Below are positions 17,866 to 26,951 of a DNA stretch of 43,017 nucleotides, in pieces. The number at the start of each line of letters is the position of its first letter. The first letter of the stretch is position 1. Source of the DNA: an uncultured Clostridia bacterium (GTDB lineage: Bacteria > Bacillota > Clostridia > UBA1212 > UBA1255); assembly GCA_947625435.1 (NCBI GenBank), contig CANQOI010000016.1, forward strand, positions 1 to 43,017, given 5' to 3'. The translations under genes were made by a program, and so were the position numbers. The notes under the pieces are model-generated. The model saw nothing but the letters and a program-made list of their open reading frames with translations. It had not been told where the DNA came from and made no database searches.

Positions 17866-17891
17866 CATTACCGCAGTGTAATCTATTTATG

Positions 17892-20800
17892 TTATGCTCT
17901 GCTTTTTTTCTTGAACAAAACAACTACTACGGCAGATAAGAGAATCATTCCGGTCAAAGCAACAAGCAGCTTTGCCTCGCCTGTAGGAGGATTGTCCTCC
18001 GTCGGTTTGTCGGACGGGTTGTCAGACGGTTTGTCGGACGGATTGTCGCTTGCCGCCTCAAGCGCATCATATGCATTTTTGAGCGTTTCAAGAGCTTTAT
18101 CCACATCCTCCTGTGTCGCATTCTCATCTGCTAATGTCTGCTTGGCAGCTTCAAGAGCCTTAGTATAAACATCCCATGACTCATCTGTATAACCGACCTT
18201 GCCGACATCATCCGACTTTGCTATTTCCTCTTCAAGAGCATCCTTATTGACATTCTTCTGAAGCTCTTCTATCGCTTTCATAAGAGCATCATATGCATTA
18301 TCTATTTCCTCCTGCAGAGAATCGGCATTTCCGGCTGCTGCCTTTGCATCCGCTACGGCCTTTTCCAGATTATTCCATGTTTCGTCTGTATAATCCTCTT
18401 TGTTAAGAGCCTCAGCACTTGATATAAGCTCGCTCAGCTTGGTGCTGTCTCCTCTCTTTACGAGTGCCGCTATGGCATCAGTAAGTGCCTCGGCCGCACT
18501 GTCGGCATCCTCCTGCACTGCGTCTATGTCGTCATTTACGGCCTTCGCTCTGTCAAGAGCGTCCTTTACTGCAGCCCATGTGGCGCTTGTATAGTCGGAT
18601 CCGTTAAGTGCCTCGGCCTTTGCTATCGCTTCCTTAAGAGCCGTCTTGTCGGCGCGCTTTACGAGTGCCGCTATGGCATCCGTAAGTGCCTCGGCTGCAC
18701 TGTCGGCATCCTCCTGCACTGCGTCTATGTCGTCCTTTACTGCAGCCCATGTGGCGCTTGTATAGTCGGATCCGTTAAGTGCCTCGGCCTTTGCTATCGC
18801 TTCCTTAAGGGCCGTCTTGTCGGCGCGCTTTACGAGTGCCGCTATGGCATCTCTTATTGCCTTAACGGCATCGTCTACCTCAGGCTGCAACGCATCGGGA
18901 TCTTCATAAACCTCACCTGCTTTTTCAAGCACTTCTTCCAATGCTGCCCATGTGGCGCTCGTGTATTCGTCCTCATTAAGAGCCTCGGCATCCGCGATAG
19001 CCTTTTCAAGCTCGGATTTGTCCGTATCGGGAACAAGCGCTTCAAGAGCCGCCTCAAGGATCGCAGTCGCTTCATTTATCTGCGTCTGTGTAGAATCGGG
19101 ATCATCAAGCACCTTTTTCGCGTTTTCAAGAGCCTTTGCAAGCTCCTCCGCAGACTCATCTGTGTAATATTCGGGATTGATATCTTCCGCCTTTTCTATT
19201 GCGGCTTCAAGAGCAGTCGTGTCATGAAGCTTTGTAAGCCTGTCAATGGCTGCACGAAGAACAGCTATTGCGCCGCTTACCTCACCTGCAGTTGCCATAG
19301 GATCGTCATATACACCCTTTGCATACATGTATTCAAAGAGGAAGTCGCTCCATGCCTGATCGTCGGCATAATCGTCTCCGTTAAGTCCGGCGGCATATAC
19401 AAGAAGCTCATAAAGCTCGGACTTGTCTACCATTCCGAATGTCGTCACATACGTATCTCCGTGAATGTTCTCGATCTTTACGGTGCCCGTCTCGCTGTCA
19501 TACGTATATCCTTCATACACGATATACCCGTCAACAGTCACCGTTATAAATCCGGCATCCGGTAAAATATATCCTTCTTCCGGTATCAGCGTCATCTCCG
19601 CGGAGCCGCCCTCACGTATAAATGATGTCCCGAGGTAGAAGGCAAGATCATCCTGATCCTTCCACTCAAGCGTATAATGCTCATCATCTATAGTAAGATA
19701 TGTAAGATATGCGCCTATCTCATAGAGTCTTGTCACATCGGTCGTTCCGTCCTCGGATACAGTCACCTCAAAATAGTACCAGTCATTTTCGAAATCCTGT
19801 ATGTTAACTGTATGCGTACCTACAGCAAGCCAAGGATATATGGCATTTGCATCGTCCGGATGCTGTCCGCCTATAACAAAATCCTTACCGTCAATCTGTA
19901 TTACCTTAGCCCATGTATCAGTCTCAAAGCGTGTTTCGAATACGTTCTTTCCTTCAGTATTCATTATCCGGTCGCCTATTACAGACGGATTGTCGCTTCC
20001 AACCGTGCGGGCCTTGACAGAACCTCCGTTTATCGTGACTACGGTATCGACCTTCGAAGACCATCCTGTATATCTTCCCATTCCTATAGCCTTGACGTTA
20101 TAGCTGTTCTCGGCTACTGTTGCGGTAACAGTGCCTCCGTTTATCGTAACGGTCCCGCCCTGGCTTCCGGTGTTGCCTCCGGTGCCTATCGCAGATGCGC
20201 TGTTACAGTTCTGAACGGCATTTATATATCCGCCGTTTATGACTATGTCCGCGCCCGGCATTCCGCAGCCTGCTCCTATGAGAGCGCCGCCGTAGTTTGA
20301 ACCGTTCGTAGCGTTTCCCGTAAGATTAAGCGTTCCGCCGTTTACGGTTATTGTTGTCTTATACGGTGTTCCCGACATATATCCCACATAGCCGCTTCCT
20401 ATTATGGCTCCGTTACTGTCGGTAGTACCGTTTATGGTGCCTCCGTTTATTGTTATATTCTGTTCGTAACCTGTAAACGGATACCTGTTTATGCTCGAAC
20501 CCGAGCCTATACCCGTGGTACCCTGTGAATTTGCCGAATATCCGGTTTGCGGCTTCTGAATATTAATATTTATATTTGTATCGCCGTCTATTGTAACGGA
20601 CTTTACTATACCGCCGTTCCCTCCGCCTATTCCCGCGCCGTATGCGGAATATGCAGTTATGTCGATATCTCCTCCGGCTATCGTTATATCTCCTGCTATA
20701 TAAGCCGTCTGAGCAAGACCGTATCCGCTCGGGCTTATGCCGCCTATTCCCGCGCCGTTAGACGGCCTGCCGTAGCCCGTCCTGTCTCCGCTGTCAAGTA

Positions 20801-23800
20801 CGAGATTGAGCTTGTCATGCCAGCCGCCCTTAACAGTAAGCGAAGCGTCGTAAGGAACATATACTCCTGCTCCGTCGCCCGTTACGGTAAGAGTATTCTC
20901 ATTCTGGAAATTAAGCGTGTTACCCTCGCCCTTAAACGTTATGGCAGACGTACTTCCGGCCTTTATATTAAGATTCCTTATAGTCAGATTGAGTCCGTCC
21001 ACCTCAGACGTTATGGACAGGTTCGTATACGGATTATCCGCTCCGTTCTCGCTGTTACCTACAAGAATCACATCCTTAGGCGTACCTTCCATAGCTCCTC
21101 TCAGAGTGATCCTTATAGGCTTGCTGAAGTTCTTAGGTATGACAGTCTCTCCGGTGTATAAGACCTCTCCGTTCCAGTCATCCGGAGCCACCCATGCGGC
21201 CGACGACACAAGAATATCTATAGTATCCGACACTCCGTTGGATGCAGTCGCGGTGAGATGCGCTGTACCTGCACCGCCTCCGAAGGATATCATTACTGTG
21301 TTGCGTCCGCTTTCGGGATCAAATGCATTTGTTCCGTCAAGCTCTTTGATCGTTATTATGTCAGGCGTATCCGTAGACCACGTAAGTCTTCTGTCTGAAG
21401 CCGTTTCAGGATATGCGTATGCATCTATTCTCATATCCGGAGTTGTCGTGCTCGCCGTTATGCTCCTGTTGTTTATGCGAACAGATGTGATCTCGTCCTT
21501 TCCGCTTACCGGAAGAGCAGCCGATGTAGCCTGATTCATTCCGTAGTCGGCAACCGTTATAAGGAATGACGGATCGCCGAGCAATAACGACATTGCCTGC
21601 GCCTCATTAAGAGGTATCTCAAACACGTATTCCGTATCGCGCGTCTTTACGGACTCATCCGTATATATATCGGAATACGGAATGTACTGCCATGTTCCGC
21701 TTACATTGAACCTTTGAGAGGATGTGATCTGAACACCCATTATATACGTGTTGTCCTTAACTGTAATCTTTACATGCGGTACGTCTTTTATGAGTTCTCC
21801 GCTTTCGGGATCTGTGATATCCTTAACAATGAATTCGGTGTCAAGTATCGTAGGAGGCGTAACATCGTATGTAAAAGGTGTTGAGAGCGTCTGCGTCTTA
21901 CCGTCGGTTCCGTCGACAGTTGCAGTCAGATCAAAGCTGTAATCGCCCTCGGGATACCTGTATACCTCTTCTCCTCCCGTACTGTAAAACGGAGAGAAGC
22001 CGTACATAGGATGAATTATATCGTATGCCACAGTTCCTGCCGATGTATAATAGAATGTCTTTATTACCTCAGATGCTGAATAAAGATTTGTTACCGGAGT
22101 CCCGTCCCGTGAAACGCCGTAGTCGAGCTTTTTGGGAGAGCGCAGAAGTCCGGTGACAGGTACTACCGTATAACCTGAGTCTCCCACGCTTCCGTATACA
22201 TTCTTGTCTATCTCATAGTCATCCTCATCGAGGAAGTAGTTGAATCCCATAGGATATCCGTAAAGCGATCCGTCTGATTCCATGAGCACATAAAGCTCTG
22301 AGTCGTACATGAATGCTTCCTCATCGTCGTATGCCGTTGAATCGAATACCGGAACCTCAGCCCAATCTCCGTAAAATGCCAGATATGGCAACGAAAGTGT
22401 AACTCCGCCGTTCTTTTCGGTCAGCACTACAAATCCGTCGAGGAAAATACCGTTTTCAAAAGCTTCGAGATTCTTCTTTCCTTCATCCGTAAGTGTCAGA
22501 GTAACCTTTACCGTAGCTGTTCCGTCTTTGTCCACTGTCACGTCATTGCTGCTGAGTTCTGCTTTAAATTCACTTTCGGTGAGCCTGCGTGAAAGCTCCG
22601 ATATGGAATCATATCCGTTTACATTCACTATCTCCGCCACAAGAGGTATAACGGAAATGTCATATTCTCTTAAAACGTCACCCAGATTGTGAACTGTGAA
22701 TTCGAATGAATAAGTGCCTTCCGTATTATAACCGAGCTCAGCCTTCGGCCTTGTGCCGTTTTTCACTGATAAATACGCGTTTGCGTCTATCGCATTCATA
22801 ACATTCGCAAGCCCGGCGCCCTGTTTTCTCGGCGAATACGGAACTCCGTCCGCGTCATTTACCTGCACCGCAGTGCTCAAGAGGAGATTATTTACGAGAT
22901 CTCTCTTCTCTTCTGCGTTAAGCTCTGTATATTTTTCGTTGACATACTGACGTACGACCGATGCCGCTCCCGCCATATGCGGTGAAGCCATCGACGTTCC
23001 GCTCATATTTCCGTATCTGTTGCCGGGAAGCGTTGACCAGACATCTCCTCCCGGAGCAGTTATCTCAGGCTTAAGAGTAAGATCCGGAGTCACTCCGAGA
23101 GATGAGAAATCAGACATGTAACCGCTCGTGGGAAGTTCTCTCTCCTCTACGAAGTCAGGCGACAGTACCACTTTCTTATCTATAAGATTTTTGAGTATAT
23201 CTCCGTCATTCTTGCTTATGAATATCATCGGAAGCAGACCGTTAAGCTGCATGTTTATAAGGTCCTCTTCGACATTGTCATATACTATGACGGCCTTTGC
23301 TCCCGCATCAAAAGCGTTCTGTTCTTTTTCAGTAAACGCAATGTCTCCGCGCATCACTACGGCTATTTTACCCTGAACATCGGCTGCATCAAAATTAAAT
23401 CTGTCGCCGTAGCCGTTTATGAGCACGTAGTCATACTCACCGTCAAGCGACGTCCACTGAAGCTCGGGAGCCTCGGCAGTGTCGGTGTATGTTATTTTAT
23501 TTTCACCGGCCATGAAATAAAATACTCTGCTCGTTTTTTCATTTACACTGGCAACGGAAACGGCCGCATGGTAAGTTGAAGGCGAGCCCACTATGCCCGA
23601 GTCCGGATTCTTCACTAGTGCGAGATCCGTGCCGAGAAGATTGCCGTATGTACTGTTTGAATCATTTCCGGCTGCGCACATCAGGTTTATGCCGGCCTTT
23701 TCAACATTTTCAAACACGCGGTTCGTGACTCCGTCATCTCCGTCGACGCTCGTAAAACCTCCCGGTGTTCCGAGGCTCATATTTATGGTGTCCACGCCGA

Positions 23801-24782
23801 GCTCAACCGCATCCTCAAGCGCCGCGAATATCCATGCGTTGCTGGCTCCGCCGCCTTCATCGGGGAATGTTTTGAGTATAACGAGCTGTGTATCCGGCGC
23901 CACACCGCTGAAAGCTTCGCTGTCGGCTCCCACTGTTCCGGCTACATGCGTTCCGTGATCCTCTCCTCCGCCTACTTCCGTATCATTTGTTGTATAGTCG
24001 TATGCGAACGGTATTTTTTCCGATTTGTAAACATCCTCGGCGTCCGCCGCCGCATTAAGTCCGCCGCCGCTTACCTTGTCTTTGATATATTCAAGATCAA
24101 AGCGCGGATCTTCGGGAGATTTTTTGAATGCGTCGTGATCCGTGTCAAGACCGGTGTCGAGTATAGCGGTCACGGTACCTTTTCCTGTATATCCGGCAGC
24201 ATTCGCTTCATCGCTGTGTATCATATCCCCGCTTGTTATGGCAGCCTTCTCGTATCCGTTTACCGGCGCTGCATATTCATATGTTTCCGCAACCGTAACG
24301 GATCTTACTCCGGGAAGAGCTTCCAGAACACTCTTCTGACCGTACTTCGCCTTAACGGAAAAACCGTTTAAAAGCGTATCATACGTATACATGACCTTCA
24401 TCTCGGCGCTGTATTTTGAATTTATAACAGAAAGAGCCTTGTTCTGCTCGGATTCTATTTTTTTAACGGCCGACATGCCTTCCGCTGTGTTTTTAAATTC
24501 GGCAAGCGAAAGCTTGTCCGATTTCACAGCCGAAACAGGTTTTTGTGTCATCTCTACAATGAAGACAACCTCGTCATCCTCACTGTAAACCTCATTGCCC
24601 AGCTTCTGTATTTTATCATTCAGCACATCGCTCATAAGCTGGTACGGTGATGAAAATGATGATAAATCCCCCTTGTTACCCGCACCCGACACAGCGCCGG
24701 CTATGTACGCAGGCAGTGATGTAAACAAGATGGCCGCAGATATCAAATACGCGGTAACGCGCATGAGATAACGGTTTTTCAT
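17892..24782 (-). CDS. giant cell-surface subtilisin-like protease (S8) with FIVAR repeats
   Basis: A 2296-residue secreted, wall-anchored protease. A signal peptide covers about 1-33. The S8 catalytic triad is complete: D209 (AILDTGLDTDH), H276 (DHGTHVAG) and S597 (GTSMASPHMAG). A PA domain sits between H and S (about 440-545), as in lactocepins. Fn3-like and Big2-like regions follow. Next comes a Gly-rich beta-helix-like stretch (about 1200-1630) of repeated INGG(T/S)(I/V) turns and GIGGG/GIGSG motifs. Seven FIVAR-type helical units then lie at about 1785-2240, with a Pro/Asp/Ser linker and NPPTGE (2264-2269), a hydrophobic helix and KKKSRA. The tail is a variant sortase signal. GGAGG eight bases before ATG 24782 fixes the start; the frame is open further upstream. 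It is monocistronic, with its own terminator. The substrate is unknown; adhesion or host-protein degradation is plausible. Confidence 0.93.
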   Translation of the reverse strand: MKNRYLMRVTAYLISAAILFTSLPAYIAGAVSGAGNKGDLSSFSSPYQLMSDVLNDKIQKLGNEVYSEDDEVVFIVEMTQKPVSAVKSDKLSLAEFKNTAEGMSAVKKIESEQNKALSVINSKYSAEMKVMYTYDTLLNGFSVKAKYGQKSVLEALPGVRSVTVAETYEYAAPVNGYEKAAITSGDMIHSDEANAAGYTGKGTVTAILDTGLDTDHDAFKKSPEDPRFDLEYIKDKVSGGGLNAAADAEDVYKSEKIPFAYDYTTNDTEVGGGEDHGTHVAGTVGADSEAFSGVAPDTQLVILKTFPDEGGGASNAWIFAALEDAVELGVDTINMSLGTPGGFTSVDGDDGVTNRVFENVEKAGINLMCAAGNDSNSTYGNLLGTDLALVKNPDSGIVGSPSTYHAAVSVASVNEKTSRVFYFMAGENKITYTDTAEAPELQWTSLDGEYDYVLINGYGDRFNFDAADVQGKIAVVMRGDIAFTEKEQNAFDAGAKAVIVYDNVEEDLINMQLNGLLPMIFISKNDGDILKNLIDKKVVLSPDFVEERELPTSGYMSDFSSLGVTPDLTLKPEITAPGGDVWSTLPGNRYGNMSGTSMASPHMAGAASVVRQYVNEKYTELNAEEKRDLVNNLLLSTAVQVNDADGVPYSPRKQGAGLANVMNAIDANAYLSVKNGTRPKAELGYNTEGTYSFEFTVHNLGDVLREYDISVIPLVAEIVNVNGYDSISELSRRLTESEFKAELSSNDVTVDKDGTATVKVTLTLTDEGKKNLEAFENGIFLDGFVVLTEKNGGVTLSLPYLAFYGDWAEVPVFDSTAYDDEEAFMYDSELYVLMESDGSLYGYPMGFNYFLDEDDYEIDKNVYGSVGDSGYTVVPVTGLLRSPKKLDYGVSRDGTPVTNLYSASEVIKTFYYTSAGTVAYDIIHPMYGFSPFYSTGGEEVYRYPEGDYSFDLTATVDGTDGKTQTLSTPFTYDVTPPTILDTEFIVKDITDPESGELIKDVPHVKITVKDNTYIMGVQITSSQRFNVSGTWQYIPYSDIYTDESVKTRDTEYVFEIPLNEAQAMSLLLGDPSFLITVADYGMNQATSAALPVSGKDEITSVRINNRSITASTTTPDMRIDAYAYPETASDRRLTWSTDTPDIITIKELDGTNAFDPESGRNTVMISFGGGAGTAHLTATASNGVSDTIDILVSSAAWVAPDDWNGEVLYTGETVIPKNFSKPIRITLRGAMEGTPKDVILVGNSENGADNPYTNLSITSEVDGLNLTIRNLNIKAGSTSAITFKGEGNTLNFQNENTLTVTGDGAGVYVPYDASLTVKGGWHDKLNLVLDSGDRTGYGRPSNGAGIGGISPSGYGLAQTAYIAGDITIAGGDIDITAYSAYGAGIGGGNGGIVKSVTIDGDTNININIQKPQTGYSANSQGTTGIGSGSSINRYPFTGYEQNITINGGTINGTTDSNGAIIGSGYVGYMSGTPYKTTITVNGGTLNLTGNATNGSNYGGALIGAGCGMPGADIVINGGYINAVQNCNSASAIGTGGNTGSQGGTVTINGGTVTATVAENSYNVKAIGMGRYTGWSSKVDTVVTINGGSVKARTVGSDNPSVIGDRIMNTEGKNVFETRFETDTWAKVIQIDGKDFVIGGQHPDDANAIYPWLAVGTHTVNIQDFENDWYYFEVTVSEDGTTDVTRLYEIGAYLTYLTIDDEHYTLEWKDQDDLAFYLGTSFIREGGSAEMTLIPEEGYILPDAGFITVTVDGYIVYEGYTYDSETGTVKIENIHGDTYVTTFGMVDKSELYELLVYAAGLNGDDYADDQAWSDFLFEYMYAKGVYDDPMATAGEVSGAIAVLRAAIDRLTKLHDTTALEAAIEKAEDINPEYYTDESAEELAKALENAKKVLDDPDSTQTQINEATAILEAALEALVPDTDKSELEKAIADAEALNEDEYTSATWAALEEVLEKAGEVYEDPDALQPEVDDAVKAIRDAIAALVKRADKTALKEAIAKAEALNGSDYTSATWAAVKDDIDAVQEDADSAAEALTDAIAALVKRADKTALKEAIAKAEALNGSDYTSATWAAVKDALDRAKAVNDDIDAVQEDADSAAEALTDAIAALVKRGDSTKLSELISSAEALNKEDYTDETWNNLEKAVADAKAAAGNADSLQEEIDNAYDALMKAIEELQKNVNKDALEEEIAKSDDVGKVGYTDESWDVYTKALEAAKQTLADENATQEDVDKALETLKNAYDALEAASDNPSDKPSDNPSDKPTEDNPPTGEAKLLVALTGMILLSAVVVVLFKKKSRA
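18466..18833. repeat. recent duplication of a FIVAR unit, one copy with a 30-base deletion
   Basis: Within the protease gene two consecutive FIVAR units are nearly identical in DNA. The copy at about 18646-18833 lacks 30 bases that the copy at about 18466-18645 has. The missing piece is bounded by CGTC direct repeats, as expected of slippage. The deletion keeps frame but removes ten residues (ALDRAKAVN region) of a helix. Confidence 0.75.
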
Positions 24783-24843
24783 AGTAAAATCCTCCGTTGG
24801 TATTAGTACATATTGTAGACAGTTCTGCAACACGCCGTTTTTT

Positions 24844-24872
24844 AGGATATCACCGCGGAAGCGCAAAGTCAA
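24844..24872 (-). promoter_or_regulatory. candidate promoter of the surface protease gene
   Basis: Minus strand: TTGACT (24872-24867), 17-base spacer, TATCCT (24849-24844), about 60 bases before the start codon. The -10 box is only a fair match. Confidence 0.4.
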
Positions 24873-24876
24873 TCCG

Positions 24877-24914
24877 TTTTCCGAAAGTTCAAATTTGCAT
24901 AAAATATCGGAAAA
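24877..24914. promoter_or_regulatory. inverted repeat next to the protease promoter
   Basis: TTTTCCGA (24877-24884) and TCGGAAAA (24907-24914) form an interrupted dyad directly upstream of the candidate -35 box. It could be an operator or cooperative binding site; it is not placed like a terminator. Confidence 0.3.
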
Positions 24915-24922
24915 ATTTTACA

Positions 24923-24942
24923 CCGGCATGTTAAAGCATCGG
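24923..24942 (-). terminator. weak terminator candidate after the AlkD-like gene
   Basis: An imperfect stem (CCGGCATG with CATCGG, one bulge) followed on the minus strand by TGTAAAATTTTT. It is in the right place, but the stem is short. Confidence 0.3.
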
Positions 24943-24971
24943 GCCGTACAGACAAAAACTATTTTATATTT

Positions 24972-25631
24972 TCAGATATATTTACTTGCTTCCTTTATGC
25001 TTAAGCTGTTCATTGCGCAGCCGTGCCTGTTTATGAATTCCTTCACAAAGCCGGGATCGGTCTTCGAGTAATCCCTGAGTGCCCAGCCGATCGCTTTGTT
25101 TATAAAGAACTCATTGCTGCCGAAGCTGTTTACGATGACCGTTTCCAACAGAGCAGTGTCGGTTTTGTGTTTTAATCCGAGCTGATGCTCTATTGCCGTT
25201 CTTCTGACCCAAATATTTTCGTCCTTCGACCAGTCGATCATCAGATCTTTGACTCTCGGATCCCGGAGACCGATATCTCCTATTATTTTACACAGAAAAT
25301 CTATCGTGTCCCACCATGATCTTGTAATGACGTAGTGTTTGATATTGGGTATATCTTCAAAGGAAATATATTTTTTGGCGGCAAAAAGATAATCATATAC
25401 CAGATATTGAAATTCTCTGTGGTCATCGTCATAACATTTATCAAGAAAATCCCAATCGATCGCTTGCGATCTCTTTTCCGCCCTGAGAAAATCATTGCAG
25501 GCTTTCTTCCTTTCGGGAGCGGGAATGCCGTAAAATTCAAACAAGTTTCTCATATATTTGGACATGACGACGGCTTTTTCCTTGTTTTCCTTTGATTCAA
25601 ATATTCTTTTGATCTCGGAATACTTGTCCAT
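24972..25631 (-). CDS. AlkD-like DNA alkylation repair enzyme
   Basis: AlkD-family glycosylases are built of HEAT-like helices and remove N3- and N7-alkylated purines without flipping the base. By eye, the aromatic/acidic cleft residues of Bacillus cereus AlkD match W107 and D111 (RSWWDTIDF) and W183 (KAIGWALRDYSK). The family signature WVRRTAIEHQL is at about 141-151. Length 219 is typical. The start ATG 25631 lies five bases after the rmuC stop, and its ribosome site (AGAGGA) is within the rmuC end, so it is translationally linked. It is the last gene of the repair-related minus-strand run. Confidence 0.9.
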   Translation of the reverse strand: MDKYSEIKRIFESKENKEKAVVMSKYMRNLFEFYGIPAPERKKACNDFLRAEKRSQAIDWDFLDKCYDDDHREFQYLVYDYLFAAKKYISFEDIPNIKHYVITRSWWDTIDFLCKIIGDIGLRDPRVKDLMIDWSKDENIWVRRTAIEHQLGLKHKTDTALLETVIVNSFGSNEFFINKAIGWALRDYSKTDPGFVKEFINRHGCAMNSLSIKEASKYI

Positions 25632-25636
25632 TTATA

Positions 25637-26938
25637 TCATTCCTCTATTCCCAGTACCTCGTCCGCCTCGCCGCTGTCAAGTATCTCAACATTTTTGAGA
25701 TTCTTTTGTATCAGCTCGTTTCTGCGGTACGCGTCGTCGAGCGTTTTACCGGCCTCGTCTACCTTCTTTTTCGCCTTTACCAACAGGTCGCCGAACTTGT
25801 CGTACTGTGTTTTGGCCGCGCTCAGTATCTTACGCACCTCATCCGCTTTTTTATTTATGGCCATAGTTCTGAAGCCCATGGCCAGCGAATTCAGAAGTGC
25901 CGTGATCGTGCTCGGGCCGGTCACCATGATGCCCAGAGTCCGGAGCTTTTCTGTTATGCCGTTCTTGCTGGAGGCTATTTCCGCATACAGCCCTTCGGTG
26001 GCAAGGTAAAGTATGGCAAACGGCGTCGTTTCGGGCGAACTTATGTATTGACTGACGAGCTTGCCTTCGTCAAGGACTCTGCGTTCAAGCGCCTTTTTGG
26101 CATTTTCAAGAGCTTCGGTATCTCCCGCGTCTGCCGCCGCCGAAAGGCGTACATAGTCCTCCATAGGGAATTTTGAATCTATGGGAAGGTACGTTATGCC
26201 GTCGTCGTTCTGATTCGGTATTTTAACGGCGAACTCGACCCTGCCGTTATATTTCGGGTTCGTCTGCACATTAGTTTCATACATACCGCGTATCGTTTCG
26301 TCAAGGATATTTCCGAGCTGGACCTCCGCCCACGTTCCCCTTGCCTTAACGTTAGTAAGTATGCGGTTGAGCCCTTTCACGTTATCGGTGACTCCGGTTG
26401 AGAGTTCCTTCATTTCACCGAGGCTCTTGTACACATTCTCAAGCTGTTCGGATACGGTCTTAAAAGAACTGTTCAGCCTCTGATTGAGTGTTTCCGCAAG
26501 CTTTTCGTCCACGGTCTTCCGCATCTCCTCGAGCTTTTTCTCGTTGCTTTCCTGCATCAGTGTGATGGACTCGCTCACTCTGCGTGTCTGCTTTTCGGCG
26601 TTTTCGTCCACGGTCTTTCGCATTTCCTCAAGCTTTTTCTCGTTGCCGTCCCTTAAAGAGGTTATGCCGTCGGACATCATTTTACTTATACGCATCATCT
26701 GTTCGTAGTTTTTCTCAATGATCTTCTGTATATCGCCGGACAATTCGCGTGAAAGCTTCTGCACGTCGTCCGATATCCCGCGCACGGCCTCATTCGTCTG
26801 CCGCGCATGCATATCGGCCTTCTGGTCCAGCAGCTCGAGCGAGCTGTCCTTTTTCGGTCTGTTTTTCAAAGCGACGATCATTCCGGCCGACGCCAGTACG
26901 ATACTGATCACCTGCAAAATGATAATGTATATTTCCAT
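25637..26938 (-). CDS. rmuC: RmuC-family DNA recombination protein
   Basis: RmuC proteins are membrane-anchored nuclease-fold proteins that limit recombination at inverted repeats. An N-terminal membrane helix (about 2-22) precedes a long coiled coil (about 40-180). The coiled coil contains an internal duplication, two LEEMRKTVDE segments with ESNEKK or DGNEKK before them. The conserved core follows: KARGTWAEVQLGNILDE, VEFAVKIPN, LPIDSKFPMEDY and PFAILYLATEGLYAEI. The frame is open 11 codons further up, but AGGAG sits before ATG 26938, giving 433 residues starting in the membrane helix. It starts 13 bases after the glycohydrolase stop. Confidence 0.92.
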   Translation of the reverse strand: MEIYIIILQVISIVLASAGMIVALKNRPKKDSSLELLDQKADMHARQTNEAVRGISDDVQKLSRELSGDIQKIIEKNYEQMMRISKMMSDGITSLRDGNEKKLEEMRKTVDENAEKQTRRVSESITLMQESNEKKLEEMRKTVDEKLAETLNQRLNSSFKTVSEQLENVYKSLGEMKELSTGVTDNVKGLNRILTNVKARGTWAEVQLGNILDETIRGMYETNVQTNPKYNGRVEFAVKIPNQNDDGITYLPIDSKFPMEDYVRLSAAADAGDTEALENAKKALERRVLDEGKLVSQYISSPETTPFAILYLATEGLYAEIASSKNGITEKLRTLGIMVTGPSTITALLNSLAMGFRTMAINKKADEVRKILSAAKTQYDKFGDLLVKAKKKVDEAGKTLDDAYRRNELIQKNLKNVEILDSGEADEVLGIEE

Positions 26939-26951
26939 ATATGCGCTCTCC

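Noticed and set aside
19224-21534. Long + strand frames of 100-207 codons opposite the surface protease
   Set aside because: They are antisense to the beta-helix and repeat domains of an intact 2296-codon gene. They have no ribosome sites and no recognisable domains.
24783-24872. Upstream extension of the protease frame
   Set aside because: GGAGG lies at the proper distance from ATG 24782, where a good signal peptide begins. The extension covers the promoter region.
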